DNA of 64,000 bases from Cladocopium goreaui (GCA_947184155.2 CAMXCT020000259.1:123501-187500), one strand, 5' to 3'; counted from the stretch's first letter, positions 12,673-25,300 are shown. The notes: a model not told the origin generated them from the sequence alone. Program-made: numbers and translations.

Positions 12673-13304
12673 TAATAGTAATTATGTTTTTTTCAGAGCA
12701 ACGAAATCTCTCGTTGAGGCACCAACTGTTCAGTACATTGCAGTACTACCATCTTCAGATTCGAGATCTCTAGAGCCCCTGAAGCACACTTGGTGTCCGA
12801 CACAAAGACAAGCGCAGTCACCTCAACTTGTGCTATGGATAATAGTGGTTAATAGTCGTTAATAGTGGTTAATAGTGGTTAATAATGGGCTTTAACCAAT
12901 TATATATTTGGGAATGGGAAAAAAACACCAGCGCTGAGTGAAAAAAAATGCAGTTCCTTTAAGTAATGGCTACCTACGTTCATCTTCACCAGTGGACTGA
13001 TCTGCAAATACCTCTGGTGACAGCCAAAAAAATGTGGATTCAAAGTTAAGGTCCCCTACCTGCAAGTGTAGCTCCAAAGCCTTTCACAACCCAGTCCGAC
13101 ACCTGCAGGCTGCTTCAGCCCAAGTCTCTATGAGCCGAGAGACTTTGGCAACTCTGCTTTGAAAATCAGGGTTCCAATGTTCCAAGAAAAGAAAAGCGGA
13201 AATTCGAGTAGATTCGAGTAGGATGAACAAGTTTGAGGTTCCGGACTTTTGTCAACAGCCAGCAGCTTAAAAGCAGCTTTAATCAAAGCAGCTGTCAACC
13301 CCAC

Positions 13305-13358
13305 CTGGGTCACCACCAGCAACAGTTCTCCCGAGTCGACATCCCAAACTCGCAAGGC
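13305..13358 (-). CDS. WD40-repeat host exon
   Basis: The acceptor GTGCAG precedes GCC TTG CGA. The exon encodes ALRVWDVDSGELLLVVTQ and ends at donor GTGGGG. Joined in phase to the exon at 13691-13768, which ends ..CSWDK, it completes the canonical blade end S-W-D-K-x-L-R-V-W-D. This phase match is the best internal evidence for the minus-strand WD40 gene. Confidence 0.7.
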
Positions 13359-13690
13359 CTGCACAGCTCCGACATATTTGGACCAGGGGAGATCTTCACT
13401 GTCCCAACGGCCTAACTACCATATTGTTGGTGTTGTAGCCAAGGTTTATATTCTTTATATCCCCACTATATAATTATCCCACATATCATTATATACATCA
13501 CCATTTTTAGGCGTGATTCAATCTGAAATTACCTTTGAATACCTCTGAATACCTTTGATGGATCGAAAATCTAACTTGTGATAGATTTTCCGAAAACATC
13601 GCAAACCCACCAGAATCCCAAGTTTCAGTTGGAGACTTCCCCCGTGTTTTCCAATGGTTCCACCGTCCGTGAAAAACGTTGAATCCCCAC

Positions 13691-13768
13691 CTTATCCCAG
13701 CTGCAGGTCACGGCTTTCAGGTCATCCGAGCTCAAAGAGATGCTACAGGAGGTGCTCACTGTCAGCTC
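13691..13768 (-). CDS. WD40-repeat host exon
   Basis: Acceptor GACCAG and donor AAG|GTGGGG bound a 78-nt exon. It encodes a stretch containing SLSSDDLKAVTCSWDK, a WD40 motif in the same phase as the next exon at 13305-13358. The stretch from 12.7 to 13.3 kb shows nothing else. Confidence 0.7.
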
Positions 13769-14281
13769 CTGGTCAAACCGTCAAAGGATGGCTAGGAAAA
13801 TTAGGATATCCCTGAATCAATGGAGGTTTATGATGCTTTATGATGCTTTATGGCTGGGAAGTTTATGCGAAAATCTTCTGTGAAAAAATGTCTGGATGAC
13901 TGGTAGGCAATAGAAAATGGGGACGTGGGACTGGTCCAAAATTATCGATTTCTGACTAAGAGATATATGGGATTATATGGGGACTGGTTATTTTATAAAT
14001 GTTTTGGGGTTCGTCTGAAATGGGGACATGACCCAACTAGAATGAGGCCACAAGCATGCACTCGCTTGTCAATTTTTGACCCAGCACCGTTCAGAACATC
14101 AAAACCATTCGATTCTGTCGGGACTCTGTACGAAGCCATCAAGTCAAGGCTGATTAAATGTGCGGGTCTCGAAATATTTTGATCCAACCCAGGATTGTGA
14201 CGGCCTGCGAAAGCTGGTTGCGGTGGGTACCAAGTTGATGTTAGTTGGATGAATCTCTGCCACAGATCCCGCTGAGTGAAC

Positions 14282-14375
14282 CTCGCCTGTCGAATGATGT
14301 CCTTGTACTCCATGAGCAGGTAGCCATCTTCATCTGCTCCGCCGAGGTGCACCAAACGCGGAGATTGGTAGTCTC
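14282..14375 (-). CDS. probable exon of the WD40 gene
   Basis: Acceptor ..CCCAG at 14376 and donor GTTCAC bound an open frame containing VHLGGADEDGYLLMEYKD. It resembles a WD blade core (G-G-A-D-x-D-G-x-L). Borders are by eye. Confidence 0.45.
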
Positions 14376-14656
14376 CTGGGTCTGATGACCTCTTGTGACT
14401 TTTCGGTGTTGCAAACTTTCAGTGAAACTAGTGAAACTTAATGATGGTTGGCAAGTGTGGTCTGGAATTTAGTAACCTGAGTCGACATCAAAAATATTCA
14501 AAAATACAACTTCACTTGGCATAATATCCCATGGACAAACTGATTCCACCATTTGAAACCCATGGTCTTGGGATGTCTTGGGGATCCCTCATGTTCAGAA
14601 ACCCAGAAACCCCCATATCATGTCACATCTTAATCGATCTCCCTCCCCCTCCTCCG

Positions 14657-14772
14657 CACAGCACCCTCTGTCGGTCGTTGGTCCAGGCGAAGCACCTCAG
14701 CCCCGCGTCGTACGGCCGCGCGGCGGCGCTGCAGCAGTGATGCATCAGAGACCAACAGCAGACGCGGCCGTC
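14657..14772 (-). CDS. WD40-repeat host exon
   Basis: A CCAG acceptor precedes an open frame that begins DGRVCCWSL and later reads GLRCFAWTNDRQRVLCGGGG, a blade end followed by the start of the next blade. The segment is GC-rich compared with flanking intron. The 3' border is uncertain. Confidence 0.55.
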
Positions 14773-14837
14773 CTGGAAAAGTCCGCCAGATGGACCAGGT
14801 GGTCTGGGGTTGAATACGAGAGATTCAATTTTCAGGG

Positions 14838-14933
14838 TACCCTCTGGTGTAGCTATGGAAAATGACCATTAATAGTGGATTTTCCCATTAAAAATGGTGA
14901 TTTTCAATAGCTATGTTAAATTACCAGAGGGTA
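14838..14933. mobile_element. ~100-bp palindromic MITE, copy 3
   Basis: Same family as 366-469, with a short deletion in the left arm. The ends are TACCCTCTGG and CCAGAGGGTA. Confidence 0.8.
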
Positions 14934-15319
14934 TCCGTTTTGGCATGTTTTGGCATTTGCCTGCACTTGAGTAGCGTAATTGCAATACTGCATACTCCAG
15001 TAATTTTCAATCCTGAACCGTCCAATTTTTCTCCAATTTTCCATCTGGTATAGTGTATGAAACAATAAAATTAAATCCAAATTCCATCAATTCCTACCAT
15101 TATTCTTATTCTTATTATTTCTTGATATTTTTCTTGGGGCTTGGATTGTTAAACAAATTTTGAAATTATTGTCATCCTTTCTTGACGTCTCTTGGGCCAA
15201 GGTTTAAGAACAGTAGTTTCATGTATTTTCTACCGCGGGAAGTAAGAAGCAAGGGGAAGCTATCGCCACCTTGAAAATTCCGGACCGCAAGCGCGGCAAG
15301 CTTTCCCCTGCGTCCTCAC

Positions 15320-15467
15320 TTCCGGTGGCAACGGAATCATCTTCTAACCACTCGCAACAGAAGATCCGTTCACTGTGTGCTTCGTTCATTTCCCACAGCG
15401 TCTTGCCTAACGACGAGGCCATGGAGCAGGCGATTTGTGCACCGCAGCTTGGAGAGAAGCTTTGCCG
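15320..15467 (-). CDS. WD40-repeat host exon
   Basis: The acceptor AAAATTAG and donor GTGAGG fit a 148-nt exon. The protein contains LGKTLWEMNEAHSERIFCCE and then WLEDDSVATG, the usual WD40 order (blade end, H-x-x-x-I-x-C loop, then S-V-A-T-G strand). Confidence 0.65.
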
Positions 15468-15611
15468 CTAATTTTGATGCCAGATGATTGATGAGTTCAC
15501 GGCCAATTGAGGATTCCTTTGTTGACAGATATTGACAATACCTGTAGTATATGATTTAAATCTAATGAAGCTGCAGTACTATTATGGCTTCAAACGACAG
15601 TTGAACATTGC

Positions 15612-15770
15612 CTGGATATCCTCGAACCCCCACTTCGGCTTCTGCTGAGCATCCATCTTCGGTACGCAGAAACCATAGTTTCCCTGTGTCGCATCCCACG
15701 GCTGCAGTCAAGCCATCTGGACTTACACAGATGCAAAGAGGACGGTCATCATCTTCTTTCCTGGCAAGCT
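15612..15770 (-). CDS. WD40-repeat host exon
   Basis: The minus frame reads RPLCICVSPDGLTAAVGCDT then GKLWFLRTEDG, a textbook WD40 blade (V-S-P-D-G then G-K-L-W). The acceptor is near CTTGCCAG. The donor may be GC-type after ATATCCAG. A (GA)n microsatellite lies just beyond, at 15886-15911. Confidence 0.65.
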
Positions 15771-15879
15771 TCGCCAGGCTTTACTTATGTATCTTTTGAT
15801 ATTTTTTATCTTTTGTCTTTTGTTCAAGTCTTTTGAATTCTATCAACTCCTGAGGTCCCAACGTCATGTTAATTTCTAG

Positions 15880-15913
<34 letters not shown>

Positions 15914-16249
15914 TGGTGACACGCAGAGACAATGCAGTTTGTGGTTTGAATTATGCGGAAAGTGTTCCAAATCAAATCAACCCCCAACTCAGAATACAAA
16001 GAACGAAACGAGGTCAACCAGTCTGAACTAGCATACGCCTGCACCATGTGTCCGCCCGACTAGCCTTATAAAACGTGGTTTTCACTCTGCAAGTATTGCT
16101 CATGAGTTCTTTATAAAGAATAATTAGCATGGAAAGAATGCCCACCAAAAAAAAGATTGCTCATTGGTCATTGCCAAGTCATTGCCCATTCACTCCACGA
16201 TGTTCCTGGATTTATGGCTATTTTATAGCCCGTTTTGTTATTTTTTGTT

Positions 16250-16355
16250 GGTGCCAAATGGGTGACCCATCGATCATGTTGGCGCCCAGCATCGATCCAG
16301 GTACTGTGATGAAGGACTGTTGAGTAGCTCCTTCTGCATCCTCAAAACTGGGGAT
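16250..16355 (-). CDS. probable host exon, same gene
   Basis: After an acceptor ATCTGCAG the frame reads IPSFEDAEGATQQSFITVPG and on through SMLGANMIDGSPIW. Composition is coding-like and the phase is compatible with the series. No WD motif is complete in this piece. The 3' border is not resolved. Confidence 0.45.
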
Positions 16356-16599
16356 CTGCAGATCGAACGCAAAATCCCATGGCATGTTGCGTTCAAGTTA
16401 CACTTGAAATGAGTTGATTGATAGTTCGCAAAGTAATTGATACCAAGTTAGTCTGTAATTCATGTACAAATATAATCAAATATATATATATATATGTTTA
16501 CCTGTGGTATAGAATCTCTCGATATGTTTTAATCAACAACGGGTAGGAAATTGTTTGGGGATTTTTTTTTTTTTAGTTTGGGGAATTTTTTTTGGATTT

Positions 16600-17105
16600 C
16601 CGGTTCTCACCATTTTCTATGCTATTTGCAGCATTTTGGAGCTGGAAACTGCCATTTCCACGGTATGTGCAACGGTTTTGAGTTCGAACCTCTCATTTTC
16701 CATTGTATTTTCCACGGTATTTGCAACAGTTTGCAGCATGTTCTGTCCATTTTCCATGCTCTTTGCAACATTTTTGAGCTGGAATCTGCATTTCCACCGT
16801 ATGTGCAACATTTTACAGCTACATTCCTCACAGTACTTGCAGGATTTTGGAGCTGAAGGCTGACATTCCAACAGTTGTTTGTTGTTACTGTTACTGTTGT
16901 TGGTGTTGGTGTTGGTGGTGTTGTTGTTGTTGGTGTTGTTGTTGGTGTTGTTGTTGTTGTTGTTGTTGTTACCGTTAATGTTGTTAGTGTTGCTAGTGTT
17001 AGTGTTGTTATATATATATACAATATATATATACAATATATATATATAATATATATATACAATATATATATATATATATACAATGTATATATATATATAT
17101 ATTCT
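16600..17105 (+). repeat. ~60-bp degenerate repeat, (GTT)n and (TA)n tracts
   Basis: From 16600 to 16860 a ~60-bp unit (markers TTTCCACGGTATGTGCAACA and GAGCTGGAA) recurs about four times. GTT/GGTGTT trinucleotides follow at 16873-17000, then TATA tracts to 17103. A run of G and C occurs at 17160-17205. No gene is visible from 17.1 to 17.4 kb. Confidence 0.8.
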
Positions 17106-17444
17106 AACCAAAGTAGTGTATTGAAATGTGTGCAAGCTTGAATTTAAATAAAAAAAAGCGGGAGGGGGGGATTGGGGGGGACGGCGCAGCGCCTCCCCCC
17201 CAAAGCAGATTGGAAACACCTATTTTCACATGCAAGGTGCTAGGTTGAATGTGATACTCAAGGTGTATATACTACACGACATGCACCTTGGAAACATGTG
17301 GAATGTAGGTTAAGGCACAACGATGCACAATAGTTTCATTTGATGTTATCATCGAGTTGGTTTAAGATCTATTTATATAAGGTTTGGTTCAGGGTTGGCT
17401 TGGGGTTTGAATATCATCCGCATGATAATGCAAACCTTTTAGGT

Positions 17445-18250
<806 letters not shown>

Positions 18251-18287
18251 AGATGGATAGAAGATGTTGCTCCACACCTCATGGAAA

Positions 18288-18545
18288 AGCAAAAAAGCAA
18301 AGAAAAGCAAAAAAGCAAAAAAGCAAAGAAAAGCAAGAAAAGCAAAAAAGCAAAGAAAAGCAGAAAAGCGAGAAAAGCAAAAAAGCAAAGAAAAGCAAGG
18401 AAAGCAAAAAAGCAAAAAAGCAAAGAAAAGCAAGAAAAGCAAAAAAGCAAAGAAAAGCAGAAAAGCGAGAAAAGCAAAAAAGCAAAAAAGCAAAGAAAAG
18501 CAAGGGAAGCAAAAAAGCAAAAAAGCAAAGAAAAGTAAAAAAAAC
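18288..18545 (+). repeat. purine-rich AAAAGCAAAG array
   Basis: A 10-15-bp polypurine repeat (AAAAGCAAAGAAAAGCAAAA), almost free of pyrimidines except the C of each unit. Lysine-rich and Phe/Leu-rich ORFs here are translations of the repeat. Confidence 0.85.
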
Positions 18546-18704
18546 AAAAAAAGGAATAGAAGCAAAGAAGCAGAGAAGCACTGCAGGAGGCAATAGAGTA
18601 AGCAGGAAGAAATCCAAAAAAAAATCCCTAAACTAAAAAAAAAAAATCCCTAAATAAATGGCCCTCCATCAACAACTGCCAAATGTGAAACATGCCCCTC
18701 ATGT

Positions 18705-18941
18705 TCGCCAAGTCTCCCAAATGCTCAGCTGCAAGCCTCCGTTGGGTTTGCCATCACTTTGATCTGGCGACACAGCAACGGCTTTGGAGCCGTCTTTGTT
18801 CATCGTTAGTCCAGCGATAGCACAGCAATGCCTTCGGGACATGGCTTCGCTTTGCATCTGCTGGAGCATTTTGGGCACACTCCAGACCCGAATGTCCCCG
18901 CTCGCTGAGAATAGCCAGTTGGAATTGGGTGACAGAACCAC
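18705..18941 (-). CDS. WD40-repeat host exon
   Basis: Acceptor CCATTGCAG at 18942 is followed by VVLSPNSNWLFSASGDIRVW and, further on, LTMNKDGSKAVAVSPDQSDG and LQLSIWETW. That is one blade end plus a complete next blade. The donor is uncertain, perhaps GC-type. Among the clearest coding segments outside the virus. Confidence 0.7.
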
Positions 18942-19195
18942 CTGCAATGGGAAAAAAGGGGAGACTTTGAAAACTGAAAAAATAATGAGACACACAACTG
19001 AACTATATTGAACTGCACAGCAAACAACTTTAATAAATGAGCCAGTTCAAGCAAAAGCAAGGTACGGAGAATGCACCAGAGAAGATCTTGACGATGCCCG
19101 CACGCTGCTGTTTCTTCACATCCTGACTCATCGAATCACTTCGGTATACCATCAATTTCAATCAAGATTCATAAACCAACACCCCACATTTAACA

Positions 19196-19299
19196 TACCC
19201 TCTGGTAAACTAACATAGCTATTGAAAATCACCATTTATAGTGAGTTTTCCCACTAAAAATGGTGATTTTCCATAGTTATGTTAGTTTACCAGAGGGTA
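19196..19299. mobile_element. ~100-bp palindromic MITE, copy 4
   Basis: Complete copy with both TACCCTCTGG-type ends and the inner inverted AACATAGCTATTGAAAAT arms. Confidence 0.8.
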
Positions 19300-19764
19300 C
19301 CCACAGCAACATATGGAACGGAGATTCGGACCTTGCAGGCACTACCAGGTACGATGCACTACGTATGTTTGCATGTTGAGAAACAAATAAGGAAAGAACT
19401 TCCGATGGCTGTGGTGAGAAACGTTCAACATCTTCCCAGTATGACATTTTCAAAACTGAACAGCTGATGGGGGAGGCGGGCCGTAAAGAGGAGAAATCTC
19501 AGTAATCTCTAATTTCACATGTGGGGCTACCTATCAGACTCACACTGCCATAGCTTCTGATTGATGCACGGAACAAGTGCTGCTAAAGACCTTTTGTTTC
19601 TCACCAGCGGATCATAGCCTAGTATCACAACAATATACCGTAATCACTCAAGTTCAAGTAGTTGCGGCGAGATCAATGCATATTCGTAGACCATGTAGAC
19701 CCTTCCAAAAGATTCAAGAACATACCAGGTTTCTTCCTGAGCCAACAAAAACACTCGGCATCAC

Positions 19765-19846
19765 TGGGAGGCCAAGAAGCGTAGAGGGAGATGGAATTGT
19801 CGTCTGATCCAGATGCCACGAGTGCGCCAGTTGCAGCCATACTAAC
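19765..19846 (-). CDS. WD40-repeat host exon
   Basis: Acceptor TTGGCCCAG precedes VSMAATGALVASGSDDNSIS, a WD40 strand b/c core. Donor CCA|GTGATG closes an 82-nt exon. Confidence 0.65.
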
Positions 19847-19968
19847 CTGGGCCAAAGGAGAGCAGGCGATTTCATTGCACAGCAAGGGCAAGTTCTTATG
19901 CACCCAATACACTAAGTCAAGACACCGAATGTATCCAGTCGGTGTGCAGGTTGGCTGCACACAATGAC

Positions 19969-20035
19969 TGCACAGATACTTCAGAGTTCTTCGCAATGGT
20001 GACGTGGAAAACTCGAAGCGTGCTGTCGTCGTTGC
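19969..20035 (-). CDS. WD40-repeat host exon
   Basis: Acceptor AAAAATCAG precedes NDDSTLRVFHVTIAKNSEVS, a WD40 blade end (D-D-S-T-L-R-V-F). The donor is GTCATT. The exon is in the right order with the exon at 20268-20324. Confidence 0.6.
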
Positions 20036-20267
20036 CTGATTTTTTTGTGTTTCAAACGTGGGTTTGTAGGATGGTGTGTGTGTGTCAAAACCAGCAGATT
20101 CAATCCTGTTTGATCCAATTGTAGCAGAGGGTGGCATCCTCCAATCAAAACATGAGAGCTTTCGCGGAGCCCAGGCTTCAAGTCTCCAGGTGCTTTCCAA
20201 AGGTTTGGTCAAACGGTTTGGTCCGAAGTCCGAATCATCATTTTGCATATCTTGGGCGCCCGGATCC

Positions 20268-20324
20268 CTGAACTCCAGTGCCGCCTGCTGCCAGAAGGTC
20301 ACCCTTTCCACTGAAACATATGGC
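20268..20324 (-). CDS. WD40-repeat host exon
   Basis: Acceptor GGGCTCAG precedes AICFSGKGDLLAAGGTGVQ, a WD40 core (F-S-x-x-G-D-L-L-A-A-G-G). The 3' border is uncertain within about 20 nt. Another possible piece at 20.13-20.18 kb is not resolved. Confidence 0.5.
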
Positions 20325-20676
20325 CTGAGCCCAGTGGGACCACTTTGACCGATACAACTGGGCATCTCAGAGCACACCATGAAACAACCAAAGTTGATTG
20401 ATATATAGATAGATGGATGAATGGATGGATGGATATTATATGTATATATAATTTTATATAATTATATATATATATATCATAATTAGATTTGGACATCATT
20501 ATATATATACATATTCTGGGGTCTCTAAGTTTCCCTAACTTTCAAAAAATTGCCCAAGCGGCGCGGACATCTTGTTCTCCAGCGCTAAATCTGGACAGCA
20601 TTGTGGGGGTAAACTCCGGGGCTGTCCTTAGCAGCTCCGCGGAGGACTAACCATGCGTGTTTTATTCCGTCATCGC

Positions 20677-20782
20677 TACCCTCTGGTAATGACTGACATA
20701 GCTATGGAAAATGGCCATTTATAGTGGATTTTCCCATCAAAAATGGTGATTTTCCATAGTTATGTTAAATTACCAGAGGGTA
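20677..20782. mobile_element. ~100-bp palindromic MITE, copy 5
   Basis: Complete copy with TACCCTCTGG and CCAGAGGGTA ends. The arms differ from the other copies by a few substitutions. Confidence 0.8.
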
Positions 20783-20994
20783 ATCAATGTGGTAATAGTA
20801 AACCCAATGATAAACTTCAAGGTGGGGACGGTTTAATATACATAATATACCAACTATTTCGGGCAAAATTGGGGATGTGTATTTGATTACCAAATCATAT
20901 TCTGCGGTCGAAAAACATCCAAAGTGCAATCCTCTGTCCTGAAGGCCACAGTCAATCTCCAAAATCCACCGATCCACCAGCCGAGGCTCTTAAC

Positions 20995-21074
20995 TTTGGA
21001 TCCCTTTGAGATCGCAGACAATTTCCAGAGGACCACATGTGCGTCAACACATCCACATGCCATCAAGAAGTCAC
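20995..21074 (-). CDS. WD40-repeat host exon
   Basis: Acceptor CCCTGGAG and donor GTTAAG bound an 80-nt exon reading FLMACGCVDAHVVLWKLSA, a WD40 strand with V-D-A-H-V-V-L-W-K. Confidence 0.6.
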
Positions 21075-21339
21075 CTCCAGGGGCTGGATGTCAGGCAGAT
21101 TTTCTTCAAATTTCATTAAACCAAACCTTGAGAACTTGCTCTGTCCCAAGGAATTTGTAGAGAATGTGTCATGTGCTAGTCACGATCAAGGGGTGAAACA
21201 GGGTGGAACTCAGGGTGGAACTTCAGGGACCATCTGCATCTATAGACACACTTAAAACCTCCACAAAGTTGCCCTTGATGTCTTAGCCAAAATCAAGGTA
21301 CAACGGTACAACAACTGTTGGATTTCCATGGATTTCCAC

Positions 21340-21540
21340 CAACTCCCTGCAGCAAGTTGCCAGTTTTCTCTGGAAATGGCACAGAGTGCACGGCAGCAAC
21401 TCTTGCTTCATGTGATAGTTTCACACTCTTGAAGCCTGAGAATGGGTACGATGGAGGCACTAGAGTCACTGGAGGTGGATTGGGATGACAACTGTCGTTC
21501 CAGGTGGAACATGGTGGACCCAACACTGACACTTGAGAGC
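21340..21540 (-). CDS. probable host exon, WD40-like
   Basis: A 201-nt open stretch lies between acceptor CGGAAG and donor GTGGAA. It contains a proline-rich linker (NPPPVTLVPPSYPFSGF) and then KLSHEARVAAVHSVPFPEKT, which resembles the start of a WD blade (H-x-x-x-V-x-x-V). Interpreted as the linker before a blade. Confidence 0.45.
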
Positions 21541-21659
21541 CTTCCGAATCTTCCGACTTCGATTCAACATGATTCAACATTCGTTGGTGTTCCATCACTT
21601 TGTTTGAATAAAGCTTGAATCAGCCTTAAAACTCTTCAATTCGGTTTCCTCCAACTCGA

Positions 21660-21793
21660 ATCATGGGCGTTTTCTCAGGGAAGAACGAAAATTTTCAAAT
21701 TTGCCATCTCCAGTTGTCAGCTGCGACATTTCCTGAAGTTCAACAGTCTCTGCAGCCAAAGATCTGGAACTGCTGATGGAGGCCAAATGAACC
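21660..21793 (-). CDS. possible host exon, Ser/Glu-rich
   Basis: After acceptor GAGCAG the frame reads VHLASISSSRSLAAETVELQ and on to ENFRSSLRKRP before a stop. It could be a terminal exon or an exon whose donor I cannot place. Upstream GATGAT microsatellite sequence is intronic. Confidence 0.35.
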
Positions 21794-22149
21794 TGCTCAG
21801 TAGAGCCCAAACAACCATGGCAATCGTTTTTTTTCGAAACTGACAGCTTTGTTGATGATGTTGTTGCTGATGATGATGATGACGATGACGATGACGACTC
21901 GATGCCCCGATGGCTCGATGACAATGACGATGTCAGGTCCAAGTACTGACAACACCATCGGGCTGAAGATGTGACAATGGTGGACTTGCAAAAAAATGAT
22001 CAGTATCCCGGCAAGAGACCCCAAACAGTGTGTAGTTAGGATTCTAAAGGGAAAGGTGGAAAGGACCGAAAACCATCAGTGGCTGAAAGCTAGCAAGACA
22101 GAGCGACCCTAGTAGTGAAAAGAAGAGATACCAGGTAAGATTCTGCAAG

Positions 22150-23890
22150 TTCCCTTTGTCAAGATCTCTGTAGAAGATCGTGCGCAATATCTCCTTGACA
22201 GGTTCTCTGTAGAAGCTGCTGTGCAAGATCCCTGTGTAAAGCTATCTGTTCAAGGTGTCTATAGCAGATCTCCACAGAAGATCTTGGTAAGGGATCTCAA
22301 ATGGATTGAGGGAAAATTTGCAGGAATATAAATTCGATTAAATGAACGAAATTAAATTGCAATATTTTCTGATATATTATCATAAATTTAGCATGTTTCG
22401 AGACTTCAGGAACTAGGCAGGAACAAGATTGTGCCAAGCACACTCCATCCCACTGAACCGTTCTTAAAGGTGCATCAGGTTTGGAAAATACACAAATTCT
22501 ATATTTTTTTGGCACGGACAAAAATAGCACAACGTGGGAACTGTGCAAACATGCGCACATAGAAAAAGTATGCAACCCCCTGACCATCTTGACACCGTTT
22601 CCTAACCGCAAACACCTACGAAAGTTGATTGCAGAATATTGCAAGCACGCCCAAGGCACACCAATTATCTCAGTTCAATTGGAGACAAACGCAAGGAAAA
22701 AATCCAAGTTTTCCATCGAAAAATTGTTTTGAGGAGGTAAATTCTCACAAATTTTGGGAATTGTAGGAAATGCGTCAGTTAGTTGCAGGTTGGGTTTCGG
22801 GAAAACAATTTTCGTTAAATTCGATTAAAATTTGGTTAAAATTGGTTAAATGCTCAATTTGGTAGATTTGAAACAAATCGGTTGCATGTTGGTTAATTTT
22901 GAGATATTTTGAGTAATTTATTGAATATGGTTACACATGTTTAATCAATTATTGTCAAAACTTGTTCCAAAAGTGTCCGAAAATTTCAAACTTTAATGCA
23001 CATGCAAATGCATTGCAATTCGGGCATTTTTGCGCACGGGACACGCAATAAAGCAAAGAAATGATCAAGGACCTTGTGTATCAAATTTACACATGGATTT
23101 AAAAAAAAAAACGTTTGCAAAAAACACCACAAGTGAACCAGTTGCTCCTTTTCGAGCGGCCTGCTAATTGATTTTTTAATGGAAATCAAAACCAGTAACC
23201 ACTACTTACTACATCTTATTACAAAACACATGATTTTCCGCAACTTATCCATTTTTATCCAAAATTAGTTTCCTGCAAAATTTCCTGTATTCTTTTTCTA
23301 TTGAGTCAAAGTAAGATCTCTGTTCAAGCTATCTATAAACGATCTCCGAGCAAGACCTCGGCTCTCTTCACCAGGTCTCTGTACAAGATCTCCATAAGAG
23401 GTCTCCTGGCAAGATCTCTGTACAAGATCTCTGTAAGAGACCTCTTGGCAAGATCTCTGTAAGAGGTCTCTTGGCCAAATCTCTGAACAAGATCTCTATA
23501 AGAGATCTCTTGGCAAGACCTCCCCGACAAGATCTGTAGAAGAGATCTCTTGGCAACATCTCTTTATGAGATCCCTGTACAATACAAGCTCTGTACAAAA
23601 GCTCTCTTGGCAAGATTTCTGTAAAAGACCACTTGGCAGATCTCAACAGATTTCTATGCAATGTCTCTGTACAAGGCCTCTTTTTGAAACCTCTGTGCAA
23701 GCTCTCTAGAAGAGTTCTCTTGGCAAGATTTATGTAAGAGACCTCTTGGCAAGATCTCCGCGGCAGATCTCTATGCAATGTCTCTGTACAATATCTCCGT
23801 AAGAGGTGTCCTGGCAAGATCTCTGTACAAAATCTCTGTAAGAGCTCTGCTGGCAAGATCTCTGTAAGAGGTCTCTTGGCAAAATCTCTC
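22150..23890 (+). repeat. degenerate ~26-bp repeat (AGATCTCTGTAAGAGGTCTCTTGGCA)-type array
   Basis: Dense at 23310-23890 and sparse at 22150-22290. Each unit has AGATCTCTGTAMRAG and TCTCTTGGCAAG-like blocks with frequent AGATCT palindromes. The 232-codon minus ORF (Glu-Ile-Leu/Arg-Asp-Leu periodicity) is the array translated. Between the two parts, 22.3-23.3 kb is AT-rich, with one short coding-like stretch at about 22481-22732 (+) that I cannot identify. Confidence 0.7.
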
Positions 23891-24229
23891 ACATTACATG
23901 CGGCATCGGCAGAGACATCTTGTCTATCCACGAGCCGGCAATGCCAACGGTTGATTGGCAATGAGGTCGCTTGCATGTTCGATCGTTTCTCAAATGTTGG
24001 CTTCGAAATCTCATGATGGGGAAGATAGACAAAAAGCTGAATACTCGCATTCACATCTGCTGTCATGGAACGTGAGATGAAAAAACAGCGCCGATTTGTT
24101 TTTATATTTCAGTCGGTGCCAAAAATGGCTCACAAACGGAACTCAGATGCGCATTCACGTGAAAGATATAGCAAAGGGATGGTAGGCTAAACTACATGAG
24201 GTCTGCGACAATCATAGATCTCTGCGATC

Positions 24230-24425
24230 CAGGTCTTTTCATCTCAGAGATTTCAACCGTTTGTGGTTCAAAATGATCTTATCCGCGCGTAGTTAGAAGC
24301 CCTTTCTGCGCGCGGTTAAGCCCAAAATTTGTCGCACGTGCTCAAGAACTGCCATGCGCGTGGTCAAAGACTTGAGTGCGCGTGGTAAACAGCACACCTG
24401 CGCGTGGTTAAGGGGCGCTCTGCGC
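24230..24425 (+). repeat. degenerate GCGCGTGGTTAAG repeat
   Basis: Six imperfect copies of a ~30-bp unit centred on GCGCGTGGT. TA microsatellites follow at 24430-24610 and again at 24780-24860. Confidence 0.6.
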
Positions 24426-24640
24426 TCTCATCATAAATATATATATATATCATATGATATGTGTAAAGTTGTAAACATATTATATCCATCATATGTATAA
24501 AATTGTATATATATATATATATATATCATATTTAAACATATATATATACATATATCATGTATATATATATATACCATAATATATGCATATATCATACAAC
24601 TATATATATCATATAGATACCCCCATGTTTGCTCCCCAAC

Positions 24641-24737
24641 TTCCGCCTCCGTACCGGCCGCGATGGCCACCTCGCCGGAGCTGTCGCGGTGGATCTGACG
24701 CACCACGCTCAGCTGGCTGTCAAAAGCGGCCCAGCGC
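24641..24737 (-). CDS. WD40-repeat host exon
   Basis: A 97-nt exon with acceptor CCGGCAG and donor GTTGGG. It encodes RWAAFDSQLSVVRQIHRDSS and GEVAIAAGTEAE, a WD40 blade end, loop and next strand. It is GC-rich against an AT microsatellite background. Confidence 0.6.
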
Positions 24738-25139
24738 CTGCCGGAAATCCATGGGCAATGGATGCTTTATGATGTTTTTGGGATATATATATATATGTGT
24801 GATATATATATATATATTATAGTATATATAATATTATATATTATATATATATATATTTGTATATAGGAAAATTCATCTGGAAATCCAGAAATGGAGGTGT
24901 TTTCCTGAAATGCATGGGATATTCAGGTGGTATATCATGGGAATTCAATGGGATTTTGCCGGATTTCAATGATCTTTTTGTTGTATTTTCATGGGAGCGT
25001 AACCCCCCAGAAATTGAACAGGTTTTAACGTAGATTTAAGCAAGAAAAATTGAAATATATTAGATATAACACCAACAAGCATGGGGATATAGCTGGATAT
25101 AATGGGATGACCCCCTTCCAAATGTGAATGCTTGGGCTG

Positions 25140-25300
25140 ATTAAGGGCCCAACTTCGGCGCCAGATGTTCGCACACAGGACCAAGTTGCACATGTTAAGC
25201 CCAACTTGCGCCCAAACCTGCCCAAGTTGCGCCATGTTGGGCTCAAGTCGTGCCCAAGTTGGGCCCAAGTTGGAGCCAACTGGCCCGAGTTCGGCGCAAG
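25140..25300 (+). repeat. degenerate CCCAAGTTGG-type repeat
   Basis: About nine imperfect copies of a ~15-bp unit (GCCCAAGTTG). ORFs with N-L-A-Q-L periodicity are repeat translations. Confidence 0.6.

Noticed and set aside
23368-24066. 232-codon minus ORF with Glu-Ile-Leu/Arg-Asp-Leu periodicity
   Set aside because: Its periodicity equals the 26-bp DNA repeat and no non-repetitive domain is present.
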